64,000 bases of DNA from contig JAHBTP010000002.1 of the NCBI GenBank assembly GCA_019638485.1, positions 434,001 to 498,000 of the forward strand. The letters run 5' to 3'. How positions within the stretch are numbered: the stretch's first letter is position 1; the number at the start of each line of letters is the position of its first letter. The translations under genes and the position numbers were made by a program. Positions 17,875 to 27,080 of this stretch are shown piece after piece. The stretch comes from Ferruginibacter sp. (GTDB lineage: Bacteria; Bacteroidota; Bacteroidia; Chitinophagales; Chitinophagaceae). Below the pieces are notes generated by a model. It was given only the letters and a program-made list of their open reading frames with translations, was not told the DNA's origin and did not search any database.

Positions 17875-19152
17875 TTAAATCTCCGGATACAAAGGAAATG
17901 ATTGCATCATACTTTTTACTTCCTGTTGAACATTTTTAATAACACGGTCATCATCAATATGCATAAGCACCTTATCAATTAGCTCAACTACTTGTTCCAT
18001 GTGCGCCTCTTTTAAACCACGGGTGGTAATTGCAGGTACACCAACCCTAATACCACTGGTAACAAATGGGCTTTTATCATCAAAAGGAACTGCATTTTTA
18101 TTTAGCGTAATATGCGCCTTGTCAAGTGTTTCCTGTGCCTTTTTCCCGGTAAGATTTTTATTTCGCAAATCAATTAACATGAGGTGATTATCTGTACCAC
18201 CGCTAATAATATTATAGTTTCTGTCTGTAAATGCTTTAGCCATTGCAGTGGCATTTGCTTTTATTTGCTTTGCATATTGCATAAAGTCGTCACTAAGAAT
18301 TTCACCAAAAGATACAGCCTTGGCTGCAATAACATGCTCCAATGGTCCACCCTGAGTGCCGGGAAAAACAGCCATATCCAGCACATGACTCATCATGCGA
18401 ATATTTCCTTTAAGGTCTTTTAAACCAAAAGGATTCTCCCTGTCTTTCTTCATTAAAATAATCCCACCTCTTGGCCCACGAAGTGTTTTGTGCGTTGTGC
18501 TGGTAACAAAATCGCAGTGTTCAAATGGAGAGTTTAAAAGTCCCTTTGCGATAAGACCCGCCGGATGAGCAATATCACACATCAGAAGCGCATTAACCTC
18601 ATCTGCCACTTTCCTTATCTTTTTGTAATCAATATCACGGCTATACGCTGATGCTCCGCAAATGATAAGTTTTGGTTTCACCTCCAACGCCTTTTTCTCC
18701 AATGAGTCATAATCTATTAATCCTGTTTCCCTTATTACTCCATAAAAATGAGCTTTATATAATTTACCCGAAAAGTTAACCGGGCTACCGTGGGTAAGAT
18801 GACCTCCCATACTAAGGTCAAGGCCTAAAATAGGATCACCGGGCTGCAAAATAGCGCTCATTAAAGCGGCATTTGCCTGAGCACCACTGTGAGGTTGCAC
18901 ATTGGCATATTCACAATTGAAAATCTCTTTTATCCTGTCTATCGCTAATTGTTCTACTTCATCAACTATTTCACATCCTCCATAATATCTTCTTCCCGGA
19001 TATCCTTCAGCATACTTGTTAGTTAGTACAGAACCCATTGCTCGCATTACCTGAAGACTAGTAAAGTTTTCACTGGCTATTAACTCAATTCCGTTTCGCT
19101 GCCGTGCTAATTCACGATTAAGTAACTCAAATATGATTTTATCTTCTTTCAT
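17875..19152 (-). CDS. glyA: Serine hydroxymethyltransferase
   Basis: This 425-residue PLP enzyme converts serine and tetrahydrofolate to glycine and 5,10-methylene-THF, the main source of one-carbon units. The PLP lysine is Lys222 in [13 protein letters not shown]. Other family landmarks are [10 protein letters not shown] near the N-terminus, [11 protein letters not shown] (49-59), the [10 protein letters not shown] loop and CDIAHPAGL (about 192-200). Length and order are normal. A promoter box CAAATATA (TATATTTG on the coding strand) lies at 19169-19176, 16 bases upstream. The DUF4293 gene follows after 10 bases. Confidence 0.97.
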   Translation of the reverse strand: MKEDKIIFELLNRELARQRNGIELIASENFTSLQVMRAMGSVLTNKYAEGYPGRRYYGGCEIVDEVEQLAIDRIKEIFNCEYANVQPHSGAQANAALMSAILQPGDPILGLDLSMGGHLTHGSPVNFSGKLYKAHFYGVIRETGLIDYDSLEKKALEVKPKLIICGASAYSRDIDYKKIRKVADEVNALLMCDIAHPAGLIAKGLLNSPFEHCDFVTSTTHKTLRGPRGGIILMKKDRENPFGLKDLKGNIRMMSHVLDMAVFPGTQGGPLEHVIAAKAVSFGEILSDDFMQYAKQIKANATAMAKAFTDRNYNIISGGTDNHLMLIDLRNKNLTGKKAQETLDKAHITLNKNAVPFDDKSPFVTSGIRVGVPAITTRGLKEAHMEQVVELIDKVLMHIDDDRVIKNVQQEVKSMMQSFPLYPEI

Positions 19153-19168
19153 GGCGTTAATTATTTAG

Positions 19169-19176
19169 CAAATATA
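19169..19176 (-). promoter_or_regulatory. Candidate -7 box for glyA
   Basis: On the minus strand this reads TATATTTG, a full match to TAnnTTTG, 16 bases before the glyA ATG. Confidence 0.45.
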
Positions 19177-19328
19177 TGAACAGGCGTCCATTTTACAGAT
19201 GATATGGATTATCAATAGGATTTATATAAAGATACTCCAGGACATTATGTGTTAACCTAAAAATCTGTACTTTCACCGCTTGAAATTTATGACCCTGCTT
19301 TATTAAGGCATTATCAAAAGAAGGAGAA

Positions 19329-20333
19329 ATGAAGGCGATTATTCCTGTGGCCGGAGCTGGTACAAAACTCAGGCCTCATACTTATACCCAGCCTAAAGCG
19401 CTTATTCCGCTGGCAGGAAAGACTATTTTAAGTATTATTGTTGACCAGTTAAAAGAGGCCAACGTAAAAGAATTTATTTTTATCATTGGATACTTAGGAG
19501 AAAAGATTCAACAATACGTAACTCAAACATATCCAAACCTAACATGCCATTTCATTCAACAAAATGAGCGACATGGAACGGGACACGCTATTAGGCTTAC
19601 AAAAGATATTGTAGGAGATGATGAAGCTTTTATTGTTTTAGGTGATACCATCGCAGAGTTTAGTGTAAGTGAAATTATTAATGCTCCATTTTCTATGGTA
19701 GGGATAAAAAAAGTTGATGACCCACGAAATTTTGGAGTGGCAGAAATGGACGATGATGGATTTATTTCCCGCGTTGTAGAGAAACCTGCAATTCCAAAAA
19801 GCAATATGGCGCTGGTGGGTGTTTATAAGATTAAAGAAACCCTGCTGTTATTTGATTGTTTGCAAAAACTAATAGATAGTAATTTCAAAAAGTATGATGA
19901 GTTTAGTATTACAGATGCTTTGGAATGTATGATTGAAAATGGCGCAAAAATCAGAACTTTTAAAGTTGAAAATTGGTTTGATTGTGGGAAAAAGGAAAGC
20001 CTGTTACAGTCCAATGCTATTATGTTGAAAAAATTTAGCCAGCCTCCCCTGGAAAGTAATAATTTTCAAAACACCATATTTGTTCCTCCGGTAAGTATCG
20101 GTACGGGCTGCCTGATAAAAAATTCTGTTATTGGGCCAAATGTAGCAGTAGGAGAACATACCATGATAAATAATGCAATTATTAAGGATTCAATAATAGG
20201 CTCTTATTCTAACCTGGTAGAAATTGTATTAAATAACTCGCTCATAGGTAGTGATGCCGAGGTTAAAGGAAGTAGCAGACACCTCAATATTGGTGATAAT
20301 ACAGCTATTGATTTGGGCGGAGGTACTAAATAA
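19329..20333 (+). CDS. Sugar-1-phosphate nucleotidyltransferase
   Basis: This 334-residue protein has an N-terminal nucleotidyltransferase Rossmann domain (about 1-235) and a C-terminal left-handed beta-helix-like part (about 250-330: VPPVSIGTGCLIKNSVIGPNVAVG). The nucleotide-binding loop is AGAGTKLRP at 8-16, a variant of GGxGTRLRP, and KPKAL-like Lys is in QPKALIPLAG. LGDT near 106-109 holds the metal-binding Asp. It would activate a hexose 1-phosphate with dTTP, UTP or GTP; the exact nucleotide cannot be read. The AAGGAG in front of the ATG is a rare visible Shine-Dalgarno match here. It precedes a nitronate monooxygenase by 6 bases and lies just upstream of polysaccharide export genes, which suggests polysaccharide synthesis. 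Confidence 0.88.
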   Translation: MKAIIPVAGAGTKLRPHTYTQPKALIPLAGKTILSIIVDQLKEANVKEFIFIIGYLGEKIQQYVTQTYPNLTCHFIQQNERHGTGHAIRLTKDIVGDDEAFIVLGDTIAEFSVSEIINAPFSMVGIKKVDDPRNFGVAEMDDDGFISRVVEKPAIPKSNMALVGVYKIKETLLLFDCLQKLIDSNFKKYDEFSITDALECMIENGAKIRTFKVENWFDCGKKESLLQSNAIMLKKFSQPPLESNNFQNTIFVPPVSIGTGCLIKNSVIGPNVAVGEHTMINNAIIKDSIIGSYSNLVEIVLNNSLIGSDAEVKGSSRHLNIGDNTAIDLGGGTK

Positions 20334-20339
20334 TCTTTT

Positions 20340-21269
20340 ATGCCATTAACTCCAGAAAGAATTACCGGCTTATTTCAAATTCGTTACCCTATAATTCAGG
20401 CAGGTATGATATGGGCAAGCGGATGGCGATTGGCCGCTGCTGTTAGTAATGCCGGTGGCCTTGGCTTAATTGGTAGCGGTAGTATGTACCCACATATCTT
20501 GGAAGAGCATGTTAAGAAATGTAAACTGGCTACCAATAAACCTTTCGGTGTAAATGTACCGCTCATTTATCCTAATGTTGAAGAGCATATTCAAACAATT
20601 CTAAAAGAAAAAGTCCCTGTCGTTTTTACATCTGCAGGTAACCCTAAAACCTGGACTCCAATTTTAAAGGATGCAGGTATCAAGGTGGTGCATGTAGTAA
20701 GTAGCAGTAAGTTTGCCTTAAAAGCAGAAGCCGCAGGATGTGATGCTGTGGTGGCTGAAGGCTTCGAGGCAGGAGGCCATAATGGGAGGGAAGAAACGAC
20801 CACTTTTGTACTTGTTCCTGCTGTTAGTGATGCGGTTAAGATTCCGGTAATTGCCGCAGGAGGTATTGCCACCGGAAGACAAATGAAAGCTGCTATGGTA
20901 CTTGGTGCCAGCGGTGTACAAATAGGCACCAGATTCGTTGCCAGTGAAGAAGCTTCAAGCCATGATAACTTTAAAAATGCAGTTATTCAATCTAATGAAG
21001 GAGATACGGTATTATCACTAAAACAACTCACCCCCGTTAGATTAATTAAAAATGCATTTTATGAAAGAGTTAATGCCGCAGAAACTTCAGGTGCAACAAT
21101 AGAAGAATTAAAAAATATATTAGGAAGGGGAAGAGCAAAAAAGGGAATGTTTGAAGGCGATTTAAATGAAGGAGAGCTTGAAATTGGACAGGTGAGTTGT
21201 CTGCTAAAAGAAATTCTGCCTGCTGAACAGATTATTAAACAAATATGGGAAGAATTTGAAGGTTGTTAA
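20340..21269 (+). CDS. Nitronate monooxygenase / NPD family FMN oxidoreductase
   Basis: This 309-residue TIM-barrel flavoprotein opens with the FMN-binding element YPIIQAGMIW (about 16-25). SNAGGLGLIGSG, the catalytic His147 in EGFEAGGHNG, and the phosphate-binding AAGGIATGRQ and GASGVQIGTRF follow. It belongs to the NPD/NMO group (2-nitropropane dioxygenase), which oxidises alkyl nitronates such as propionate 3-nitronate; enoyl-ACP reductase FabK shares the fold and cannot be excluded by eye. It starts 6 bases after the nucleotidyltransferase stop and is probably in the same transcript. A weak AT hairpin with a T-run lies just after the stop (21271-21295). Confidence 0.88.
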   Translation: MPLTPERITGLFQIRYPIIQAGMIWASGWRLAAAVSNAGGLGLIGSGSMYPHILEEHVKKCKLATNKPFGVNVPLIYPNVEEHIQTILKEKVPVVFTSAGNPKTWTPILKDAGIKVVHVVSSSKFALKAEAAGCDAVVAEGFEAGGHNGREETTTFVLVPAVSDAVKIPVIAAGGIATGRQMKAAMVLGASGVQIGTRFVASEEASSHDNFKNAVIQSNEGDTVLSLKQLTPVRLIKNAFYERVNAAETSGATIEELKNILGRGRAKKGMFEGDLNEGELEIGQVSCLLKEILPAEQIIKQIWEEFEGC

Positions 21270-21338
21270 ACAAAAAAATAGGCTATACTTTTTTGATTAT
21301 TTAATTGCTATCATTTAGCACTGCCGTTTAAATAGTAT

Positions 21339-21346
21339 TATATTTG
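21339..21346 (+). promoter_or_regulatory. Candidate -7 box for the polysaccharide export operon
   Basis: TATATTTG fits TAnnTTTG. It contains an in-frame TTG (21344) that could be mistaken for a start codon; its place in the box argues for the ATG at 21380 as the true start. Confidence 0.5.
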
Positions 21347-21379
21347 TTCCCGACTGAAAACTATTTTACTAAAACGATT

Positions 21380-23758
21380 ATGTTCGCCAACCACAGGGTT
21401 TCACAGCTTATATGTTGCTTAGCTTTAATTTTTCTATTAACGTTGCCGGCAATTAGCCAACCTCCGGTAACCACACAAGCTATTTCTGACATGTTTGGTG
21501 ATAAAATTGACCCCAAAAAATTAACTCAATCACAACTATCTTCTTTGTTAAGTGATAAGAACAAAGAAAATGTTGGTCTTGATAAGAATGAAGAACTTGA
21601 AAAGAATACAAAGCTGGTAAAAGATAGTACCCAAAAGGATTTTATCAGAACAGCAATATATGGTCCGGAACATACTTATGGTGCTAATTTGTTGTCCTCA
21701 ATGGCTGTTACAGACTTGTCTGAATTGAGTACGCCTCCCTTGGATTATCCTATTGGTGTAGGAGACCATATAGTTGTTTCACTTTGGGGAGCTGCTGAAT
21801 TTCAAGAAAGTTATGTGGTGGCAAGAGACGGAGCTATCTTCCCTCAAGGATTAGGAAAAATTCAAGTACAAGGCCTCACTTTTGAAAATGTTCGAGCCAT
21901 TATTCATGCTCGCTTTAGAAATGTTGTTCCATCCGGAACTAATATCTCTGTTTCTCTCGGTAGGCCCCGAACCATTAACATTAATGTAGTAGGAGAAGTG
22001 AATAGCCCCGGACCAATTACTGTTTCAGCATTCTCGAATGTCTTTAATGTGATTACGCTTGCTGGTGGTGTAACCGAATATGGAAATTTGAGAAACATTC
22101 AACTTAAACGAAATGGGAAAGTGATTGATGAATTGGATGTTTATAAGTATCTCACCTCAGGTGATTTTGGGAAACATATTTACCTGCAGAATAATGATTT
22201 TGTAATTGTTGGATTTTATGAAAAAAAGGTATTGGCAACCGGACAATTTAAACGCCCCATGTACTATCAACTAAAAAAAGATGAAGGGGTGAAGGCATTG
22301 TTGAAATATAGTGGAGGCCTAACTGCTGATGCATTGGCATCTGGGATGAGAGTATTAAGAAGCGAAGATGAAAAACAAGTACAACGGGATGTAAACGCAA
22401 ATGCTATATTAAAAATTTCCGGACAAGATTTCTTGCTTAATGATGGAGATATTGTAAAGGTTGATTTAATTAGATCGGGTATTTTAAATAAGGTAGAAAT
22501 AAAAGGGGAGGTTACTTACCCTGCTATTTATGAACTCAGACCTAATGATAGGCTTTATGATATCATTAATAGAGCTGGAGGCGTGACACGGAACACCTAC
22601 CTATCTCGTGCATATATTTTTAGAGGAGCCGGTGACTCTACTAATCTTCAAGCGGAAAGACTGGAAGTGGATTTGACTGATCTGAATAAAGGTGAATATA
22701 AAAATAGTACCCAAAATCTTCCGCTTAAACCCAATGATATTATCCTATTGTTTTCAAATCTGGAATTTACTGACCAGCAGTATGTAGAGATTTATGGTGA
22801 AGTAAGACAGGAAGGGCGATTGAAAAAATACGGAGGAATGACCCTGCAGGATCTCTTGTATTTATCCGGAGGTATTAAGCAATCCGCTGAATTTGGAAGG
22901 CTTGAAATTTCAAGTATCGTTGATGTTGATTCTGCCAAACATGGATTGAAACCAACCCGCACAGTTGTACGCTCTTATTCAATTCTACCCGATTTACAAT
23001 TGGACTCTATTGCCGCAAATGTGCTGCTGAGGCCATTTGATCAGGTGTTCGTAAGAAAAAATCCCACCTTCGAATTGCAACAAAATATAGAAATAAAAGG
23101 ATTGGTGAAATATCCGGGAAAATACCCACGATTAAATAAGTATGAGCGGCTATCTTCATTTATTGAAAGAGCAGGAGGACTGGCAGACAATGCTAATCTG
23201 GCCGGAGCTATTTTATTTCGAAATAAAACTGATTTATTTAGAGAGAGAGTTTTGGAAAAGATTGACCTTGACTCACTGGGGCGGCCCATTATGGATAGCG
23301 TTTCTGCTGCATACCGCGCAATAGATGAACCAGTAAGTATTGATTTGTATAAAGCATTGAAATATAAAAACTCAAAATACGATATAGTCCTGCAAGAAAA
23401 GGATGTAGTTTTTGTTCCTGAGATAAATCCTTTTATTTCAGTAGAGGGAACTGTGCAGTCTCCCCTAAAAATTGCATACGATAAAGAACATACTAACCTG
23501 ATGTATTATATTGATAAAGCCGGTGGTTTTGGCGTGAGGCCATGGAGGAGAAGAATCTTTGTAACCTATGCAAATGGAAGAAGTAAAAGAACAAACAATT
23601 TCCTTTTCTTCCATTTCTATCCAAAGGTTGAAGAAGGTGCAATTATTACTGTTCCTTCTCGCCCCCAAGGCCAAGAAATTGGTGATTTAGCGAGGTCAAT
23701 GTTGATTGCAGTTGTTCCAGTAATACTAACCGGGTTAATTTTTAAATATACCAAATAA
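21380..23758 (+). CDS. Polysaccharide export protein with multiple SLBB domains (Wza-like)
   Basis: This 792-residue outer-membrane/periplasmic protein belongs to the polysaccharide biosynthesis/export family. Its signal peptide is MFANHRVSQLICCLALIFLL followed by TLPAISQ. A poly-export domain starts at LDYPIGVGDHIVVSLWG and is followed by about five SLBB-type repeats, each with a G-E/L-V-x-x-P core such as VVGEVNSPGP, IKGEVTYPAIY, YGEVRQEGRL, IKGLVKYPGKY and VEGTVQSPLK. A final hydrophobic helix (SMLIAVVPVILTGLIF) may cross the outer membrane as in Wza. It would form the secretion channel for capsule or exopolysaccharide. The in-frame TTG at 21344 lies inside a promoter box, so I start at the ATG at 21380. 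The Wzz-like gene follows after 6 bases. Confidence 0.88.
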   Translation: MFANHRVSQLICCLALIFLLTLPAISQPPVTTQAISDMFGDKIDPKKLTQSQLSSLLSDKNKENVGLDKNEELEKNTKLVKDSTQKDFIRTAIYGPEHTYGANLLSSMAVTDLSELSTPPLDYPIGVGDHIVVSLWGAAEFQESYVVARDGAIFPQGLGKIQVQGLTFENVRAIIHARFRNVVPSGTNISVSLGRPRTININVVGEVNSPGPITVSAFSNVFNVITLAGGVTEYGNLRNIQLKRNGKVIDELDVYKYLTSGDFGKHIYLQNNDFVIVGFYEKKVLATGQFKRPMYYQLKKDEGVKALLKYSGGLTADALASGMRVLRSEDEKQVQRDVNANAILKISGQDFLLNDGDIVKVDLIRSGILNKVEIKGEVTYPAIYELRPNDRLYDIINRAGGVTRNTYLSRAYIFRGAGDSTNLQAERLEVDLTDLNKGEYKNSTQNLPLKPNDIILLFSNLEFTDQQYVEIYGEVRQEGRLKKYGGMTLQDLLYLSGGIKQSAEFGRLEISSIVDVDSAKHGLKPTRTVVRSYSILPDLQLDSIAANVLLRPFDQVFVRKNPTFELQQNIEIKGLVKYPGKYPRLNKYERLSSFIERAGGLADNANLAGAILFRNKTDLFRERVLEKIDLDSLGRPIMDSVSAAYRAIDEPVSIDLYKALKYKNSKYDIVLQEKDVVFVPEINPFISVEGTVQSPLKIAYDKEHTNLMYYIDKAGGFGVRPWRRRIFVTYANGRSKRTNNFLFFHFYPKVEEGAIITVPSRPQGQEIGDLARSMLIAVVPVILTGLIFKYTK

Positions 23759-23764
23759 TATCCA

Positions 23765-24778
23765 TTGACATCACAACAACTTCTTCAAGCAACTTATCTA
23801 CGACTGGGCAAGTATAAATGGATTGTGCTTGGGATAGGTGTTGGGTTTTCTTTCCTCTTTGTTATTTACGCTGCCCAAAGGCCTACCATATATTCAACTA
23901 AAGCATCTGTTTTTCCGCTTACCGCTGTTAGGGATAATAATTTGGCTAATAGTGCACTTAGCTCACTCTTAGGCATTACTGATGCTCCTCAAAGTTTTAG
24001 CCAGGAAGCCTCTATTAATATTGTTGAATTAGCCTTGAGCAGGCATACACGAGAGGCAGTGGCTTCTGTAAGATTACCTCAAATGGATAATCAACTTATA
24101 GCTGATTTATTGATTAATGAATATAAAAAAAGTAGGAATTTTTGGGGAAAGAAAGTAAAAAAAGCAAAGGACTCAACTGATTTAATAGCAAAAGCTGCTG
24201 ATTTGCTTAAGGATAATATTGATGCAAAGATTAATAAAAACGGCGTATTGGAGGTGACTTTTACTTCTTCAAATAAGAATTTGATTAGCCCGGTGAGCTA
24301 CACGTTTATTGATAAACTCTCTGCATTCTACAAGGATTTAAAAATTAGAAAGGCAGAAATGGATTACAAATTCACATTGTTGAAAATTGACTCCTTGGAT
24401 AAAGTGTTGAAGTCTTTCGATCAACGAGCTATTCAATTGTCCAATACCACATTGTTTGTGCCTTCAGAAAGAATTCAGTACCAGATTCCAAAAGAAAATT
24501 TATCAGCAGAAAAAGAGAGAGTGGTAAGTCAGCGGGATGCTATTGCAAGTAACCGGGAAGAAGCGCTTTGGCGATTACAAAAAGTAACTCCTATCATTGC
24601 TATACTCGACAAACCAGATCCACCGTTTGAATTTACAAAACCATCAAAAATCTTGTTTGGTTCTTTTGGTTTTATATTAGGCCTGTTCCTATCTGCAGCG
24701 GTCTTATCTTTTGGATTGGGCTGTAAGTTTATTAAATCAGAAATTCACAGAGCCGTGTTTGGTAATCAGGATATCTGA
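23765..24778 (+). CDS. Wzz-type chain-length determinant protein
   Basis: This inner-membrane protein of 337 residues has an N-terminal helix (WIVLGIGVGFSFLFVIYAA, about 19-37), a long periplasmic part with coiled-coil character, and a C-terminal helix (ILFGSFGFILGLFLSAAVLSF). This is the Wzz/polysaccharide co-polymerase topology. A Pro-rich motif (KPDPPFEFTKPSK) before the last helix fits the family. There is no C-terminal tyrosine kinase domain. The start is a TTG at 23765: the frame has the SLBB gene's TAA at 23756-23758 as nearest upstream stop and no ATG before the first transmembrane helix. It would set polymer length together with the SLBB export protein. Confidence 0.82.
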   Translation: MTSQQLLQATYLRLGKYKWIVLGIGVGFSFLFVIYAAQRPTIYSTKASVFPLTAVRDNNLANSALSSLLGITDAPQSFSQEASINIVELALSRHTREAVASVRLPQMDNQLIADLLINEYKKSRNFWGKKVKKAKDSTDLIAKAADLLKDNIDAKINKNGVLEVTFTSSNKNLISPVSYTFIDKLSAFYKDLKIRKAEMDYKFTLLKIDSLDKVLKSFDQRAIQLSNTTLFVPSERIQYQIPKENLSAEKERVVSQRDAIASNREEALWRLQKVTPIIAILDKPDPPFEFTKPSKILFGSFGFILGLFLSAAVLSFGLGCKFIKSEIHRAVFGNQDI

Positions 24779-26074
24779 TTAAGACTTGCGAAATACCCAT
24801 TTAATCATTTCTTTCCAACTTGGCTTCTTTCCATACATTAAAATACCAACACGGTAAATTTTTGCAGTTAGCCAGGTAAATAAAAAGAAACATCCTGCTA
24901 ATAAAAGTATTGAAGTGAAGATTTGCCACCACGGTACATCAAATGCTACCCTCCCCATCATTACAATAGGAGAGGTGAGTGGAAATAGACTTCCAAACAC
25001 AGCCATAGTGCTATGAGGATTACTTACCGCATTAGACATGATGACAAAGCCAAGAATAATTGGCATTAAAATAGGGAAAATTAATTGCTGTGCTTCCTGT
25101 TGATCATCACTAACAACACTTCCCACCGCTGCAAATAAGGATGCATAAGTAAGATAACCGCCAAGAAAATAAACGATGAAGAGAATCCCAATTTTTAAAA
25201 GAGGTAATGCTGAAAGCCCTTCCATAATTCCCGCAGCTCCCGATAATTCTTCAGTAGGTATATTACTTGCTGCCGCCGAAACATTCGTCATGCTCGGGAA
25301 AAACAAGGGTATGGTAATTTGAAAAATAAAAATCATGATTAACCATATTCCAAACTGAGTAAGTCCTACTGCACCTATACCCATAATTTTTCCCATCATT
25401 AATTGAAATGGCTTTACAGAACTCACCATAATCTCTGCAATTCTGTTTGTCTTTTCTTCCATTACACCTCGCATTACCTGCGTGCCATAAATTACCATCA
25501 TCATGTAAATTAAAATTCCACAGGCAAATGATACGCCATAAGCAACACCTGCTACACCTCGTTTGCTTCCTTCTTTAGTATCAATGGAATTGGATATTGA
25601 AACCTTACTCTGAATTCTATTATATTCATTTATATCTATTCCCTGAGCAACTAATCTTTTATTTACTACAGCCTCATTAATGAGGTCATCAATTTCAAAA
25701 GAAGTGCTTAAGCCTATTGAGGATGGACTGTGAAGGACGATGTTTTTGGGTGAATCAAGTGAAAAAGGAGGGATATATAAAAACCCCTCATATCCTTCAT
25801 TCTTATATTTTTCTGTGAATGATTTCTCTGTTTCCCCCTTTATTAAGGTAAATGTCAATTTAGATTTCTCAGGCTTGGGAGTTTGAGAAAATAAACCTGC
25901 ATCATCAATAATGGCTATTGATTTACTCGAATCGTCCCCTTTTACAGTGAGATAAATAATAGCAGCATAAAAGGCAATAATAATAATTGGAACTAAAATG
26001 GTGGTTAGTAAAAAAGATTTCTTTTTTACCCGAGTTAGATATTCTCTCGAAATAACCAACAGCGTATTGTTCAT
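24779..26074 (-). CDS. ABC-2 transporter permease (NatB-like)
   Basis: This 431-residue membrane protein has an N-terminal helix (SFLLTTILVPIIIIAFYAAII), a large extracytoplasmic domain (about 45-180), then five to six helices. The segment VMRGVMEEKTNRIAEIMVSSVKPFQLMMGK is diagnostic of the ABC-2/NatB family (sodium or peptide exporters). It forms a transporter with the ATPase encoded 2 bases upstream on the same strand. The substrate is unknown. The stop codon (24779-24781) directly abuts that of the convergent Wzz gene. Confidence 0.88.
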   Translation of the reverse strand: MNNTLLVISREYLTRVKKKSFLLTTILVPIIIIAFYAAIIYLTVKGDDSSKSIAIIDDAGLFSQTPKPEKSKLTFTLIKGETEKSFTEKYKNEGYEGFLYIPPFSLDSPKNIVLHSPSSIGLSTSFEIDDLINEAVVNKRLVAQGIDINEYNRIQSKVSISNSIDTKEGSKRGVAGVAYGVSFACGILIYMMMVIYGTQVMRGVMEEKTNRIAEIMVSSVKPFQLMMGKIMGIGAVGLTQFGIWLIMIFIFQITIPLFFPSMTNVSAAASNIPTEELSGAAGIMEGLSALPLLKIGILFIVYFLGGYLTYASLFAAVGSVVSDDQQEAQQLIFPILMPIILGFVIMSNAVSNPHSTMAVFGSLFPLTSPIVMMGRVAFDVPWWQIFTSILLLAGCFFLFTWLTAKIYRVGILMYGKKPSWKEMIKWVFRKS

Positions 26075-26076
26075 AA

Positions 26077-27006
26077 TTATTGTTCGTTAATTGTTTGAAA
26101 TGCTCTTGCAGTTGCTGTGTTTTCTACAAGACGAATAAAAATATCATTCAAAGACGGTAAAATTTCATTGAACCCAACCACCTGCACTCCTCTTTGGATA
26201 AACTCATTTAACACTTGATTAGGCTGAATATTCTCATGAATTTTTATACGCCAATTTCCCGTAGTATGATCAAGAATTTGAAAATAATCAGATGAAAAAG
26301 GAGGAGTATCTACGGTGATATTAAAAATATGTTCTTTAAAATCTTGTTTTACTTCTGAAATAGTGCCGTCTAATATCTTCTTTCCGGTATTCATAAGTAC
26401 AATGTGGTCACAAATCTCTTCTACCTGTTCCATTCTATGTGTACTAAAAATGATGGTACTCCCGTTTTTTGAAAGATTAAATATTTCATCCTTTATTAAA
26501 TTGGCATTCACAGGATCAAGACCACTGAAGGGTTCGTCAAGAATTATTAAATCCGGTTCATGCATCACGGTGGTTACAAATTGCAACTTTTGGCTCATTC
26601 CCTTACTTAGGTCTTCCACTTTTTTATTCCACCATGACTCCATGCCAAAGCGCTCAAACCAAATTTTTATACGCTTCGCTGCTTCTTGCTTTGATAAGCC
26701 TTTTAAGCGGGCTAAATACATAACCTGATCACCAATTTTCATTTTCTTATACAATCCACGCTCCTCTGGCATGTAGCCAATACGTGTTATGTCATTTAAA
26801 GGATCAAATCTTTTTCCCTTAAAAATAATATCACCACTATCCGGATAAAAAATCCCCGTAATCATTCTAATCAAGGTTGTTTTGCCGGCTCCATTTGGAC
26901 CCAACAAGCCAAAAATATCGCCTCGATCTATAGAAAAACTCATGTCATCTACAGCACGCTGAGTGGCAAAATATTTCTTAAGATGATGTAGTTCTAATAC
27001 CTTCAT
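26077..27006 (-). CDS. ABC transporter ATP-binding protein (NatA-like)
   Basis: This 309-residue ATPase has Walker A GPNGAGKTT at about 37-45, the signature LSKGMSQKLQ at about 138-147, Walker B LIILDEPFSGLD and an H-loop His in STHRMEQVEE. The C-terminal domain of about 90 residues is typical of NatA/DUF4162-like ATPases. It pairs with the NatB-like permease 2 bases downstream. A box CAAATGTA at 27024-27031 (TACATTTG on the coding strand) lies 17 bases before the ATG and may be the promoter of the pair. Confidence 0.9.
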   Translation of the reverse strand: MKVLELHHLKKYFATQRAVDDMSFSIDRGDIFGLLGPNGAGKTTLIRMITGIFYPDSGDIIFKGKRFDPLNDITRIGYMPEERGLYKKMKIGDQVMYLARLKGLSKQEAAKRIKIWFERFGMESWWNKKVEDLSKGMSQKLQFVTTVMHEPDLIILDEPFSGLDPVNANLIKDEIFNLSKNGSTIIFSTHRMEQVEEICDHIVLMNTGKKILDGTISEVKQDFKEHIFNITVDTPPFSSDYFQILDHTTGNWRIKIHENIQPNQVLNEFIQRGVQVVGFNEILPSLNDIFIRLVENTATARAFQTINEQ

Positions 27007-27023
27007 AATAATATGATATTGTG

Positions 27024-27031
27024 CAAATGTA
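27024..27031 (-). promoter_or_regulatory. Candidate -7 box for the NatAB-like operon
   Basis: The minus strand reads TACATTTG, matching TAnnTTTG, 17 bases before the ATPase ATG. No -33 TTG at the usual distance. Confidence 0.4.
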
Positions 27032-27080
27032 AGGGAATGGGATCTGAGAATTTGCTAAATTAACATCAGATTGCTTAGGT

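Noticed and set aside
21344..21379. TTG at 21344 as start of the polysaccharide export gene
   Set aside because: It lies inside the TATATTTG promoter box and would put 12 hydrophilic residues before the signal peptide.
24779..27006. NatAB-like ABC pair considered as a bacteriocin or antibiotic exporter with immunity role
   Set aside because: No peptide, modification or immunity gene nearby; the family is too broad to support it.
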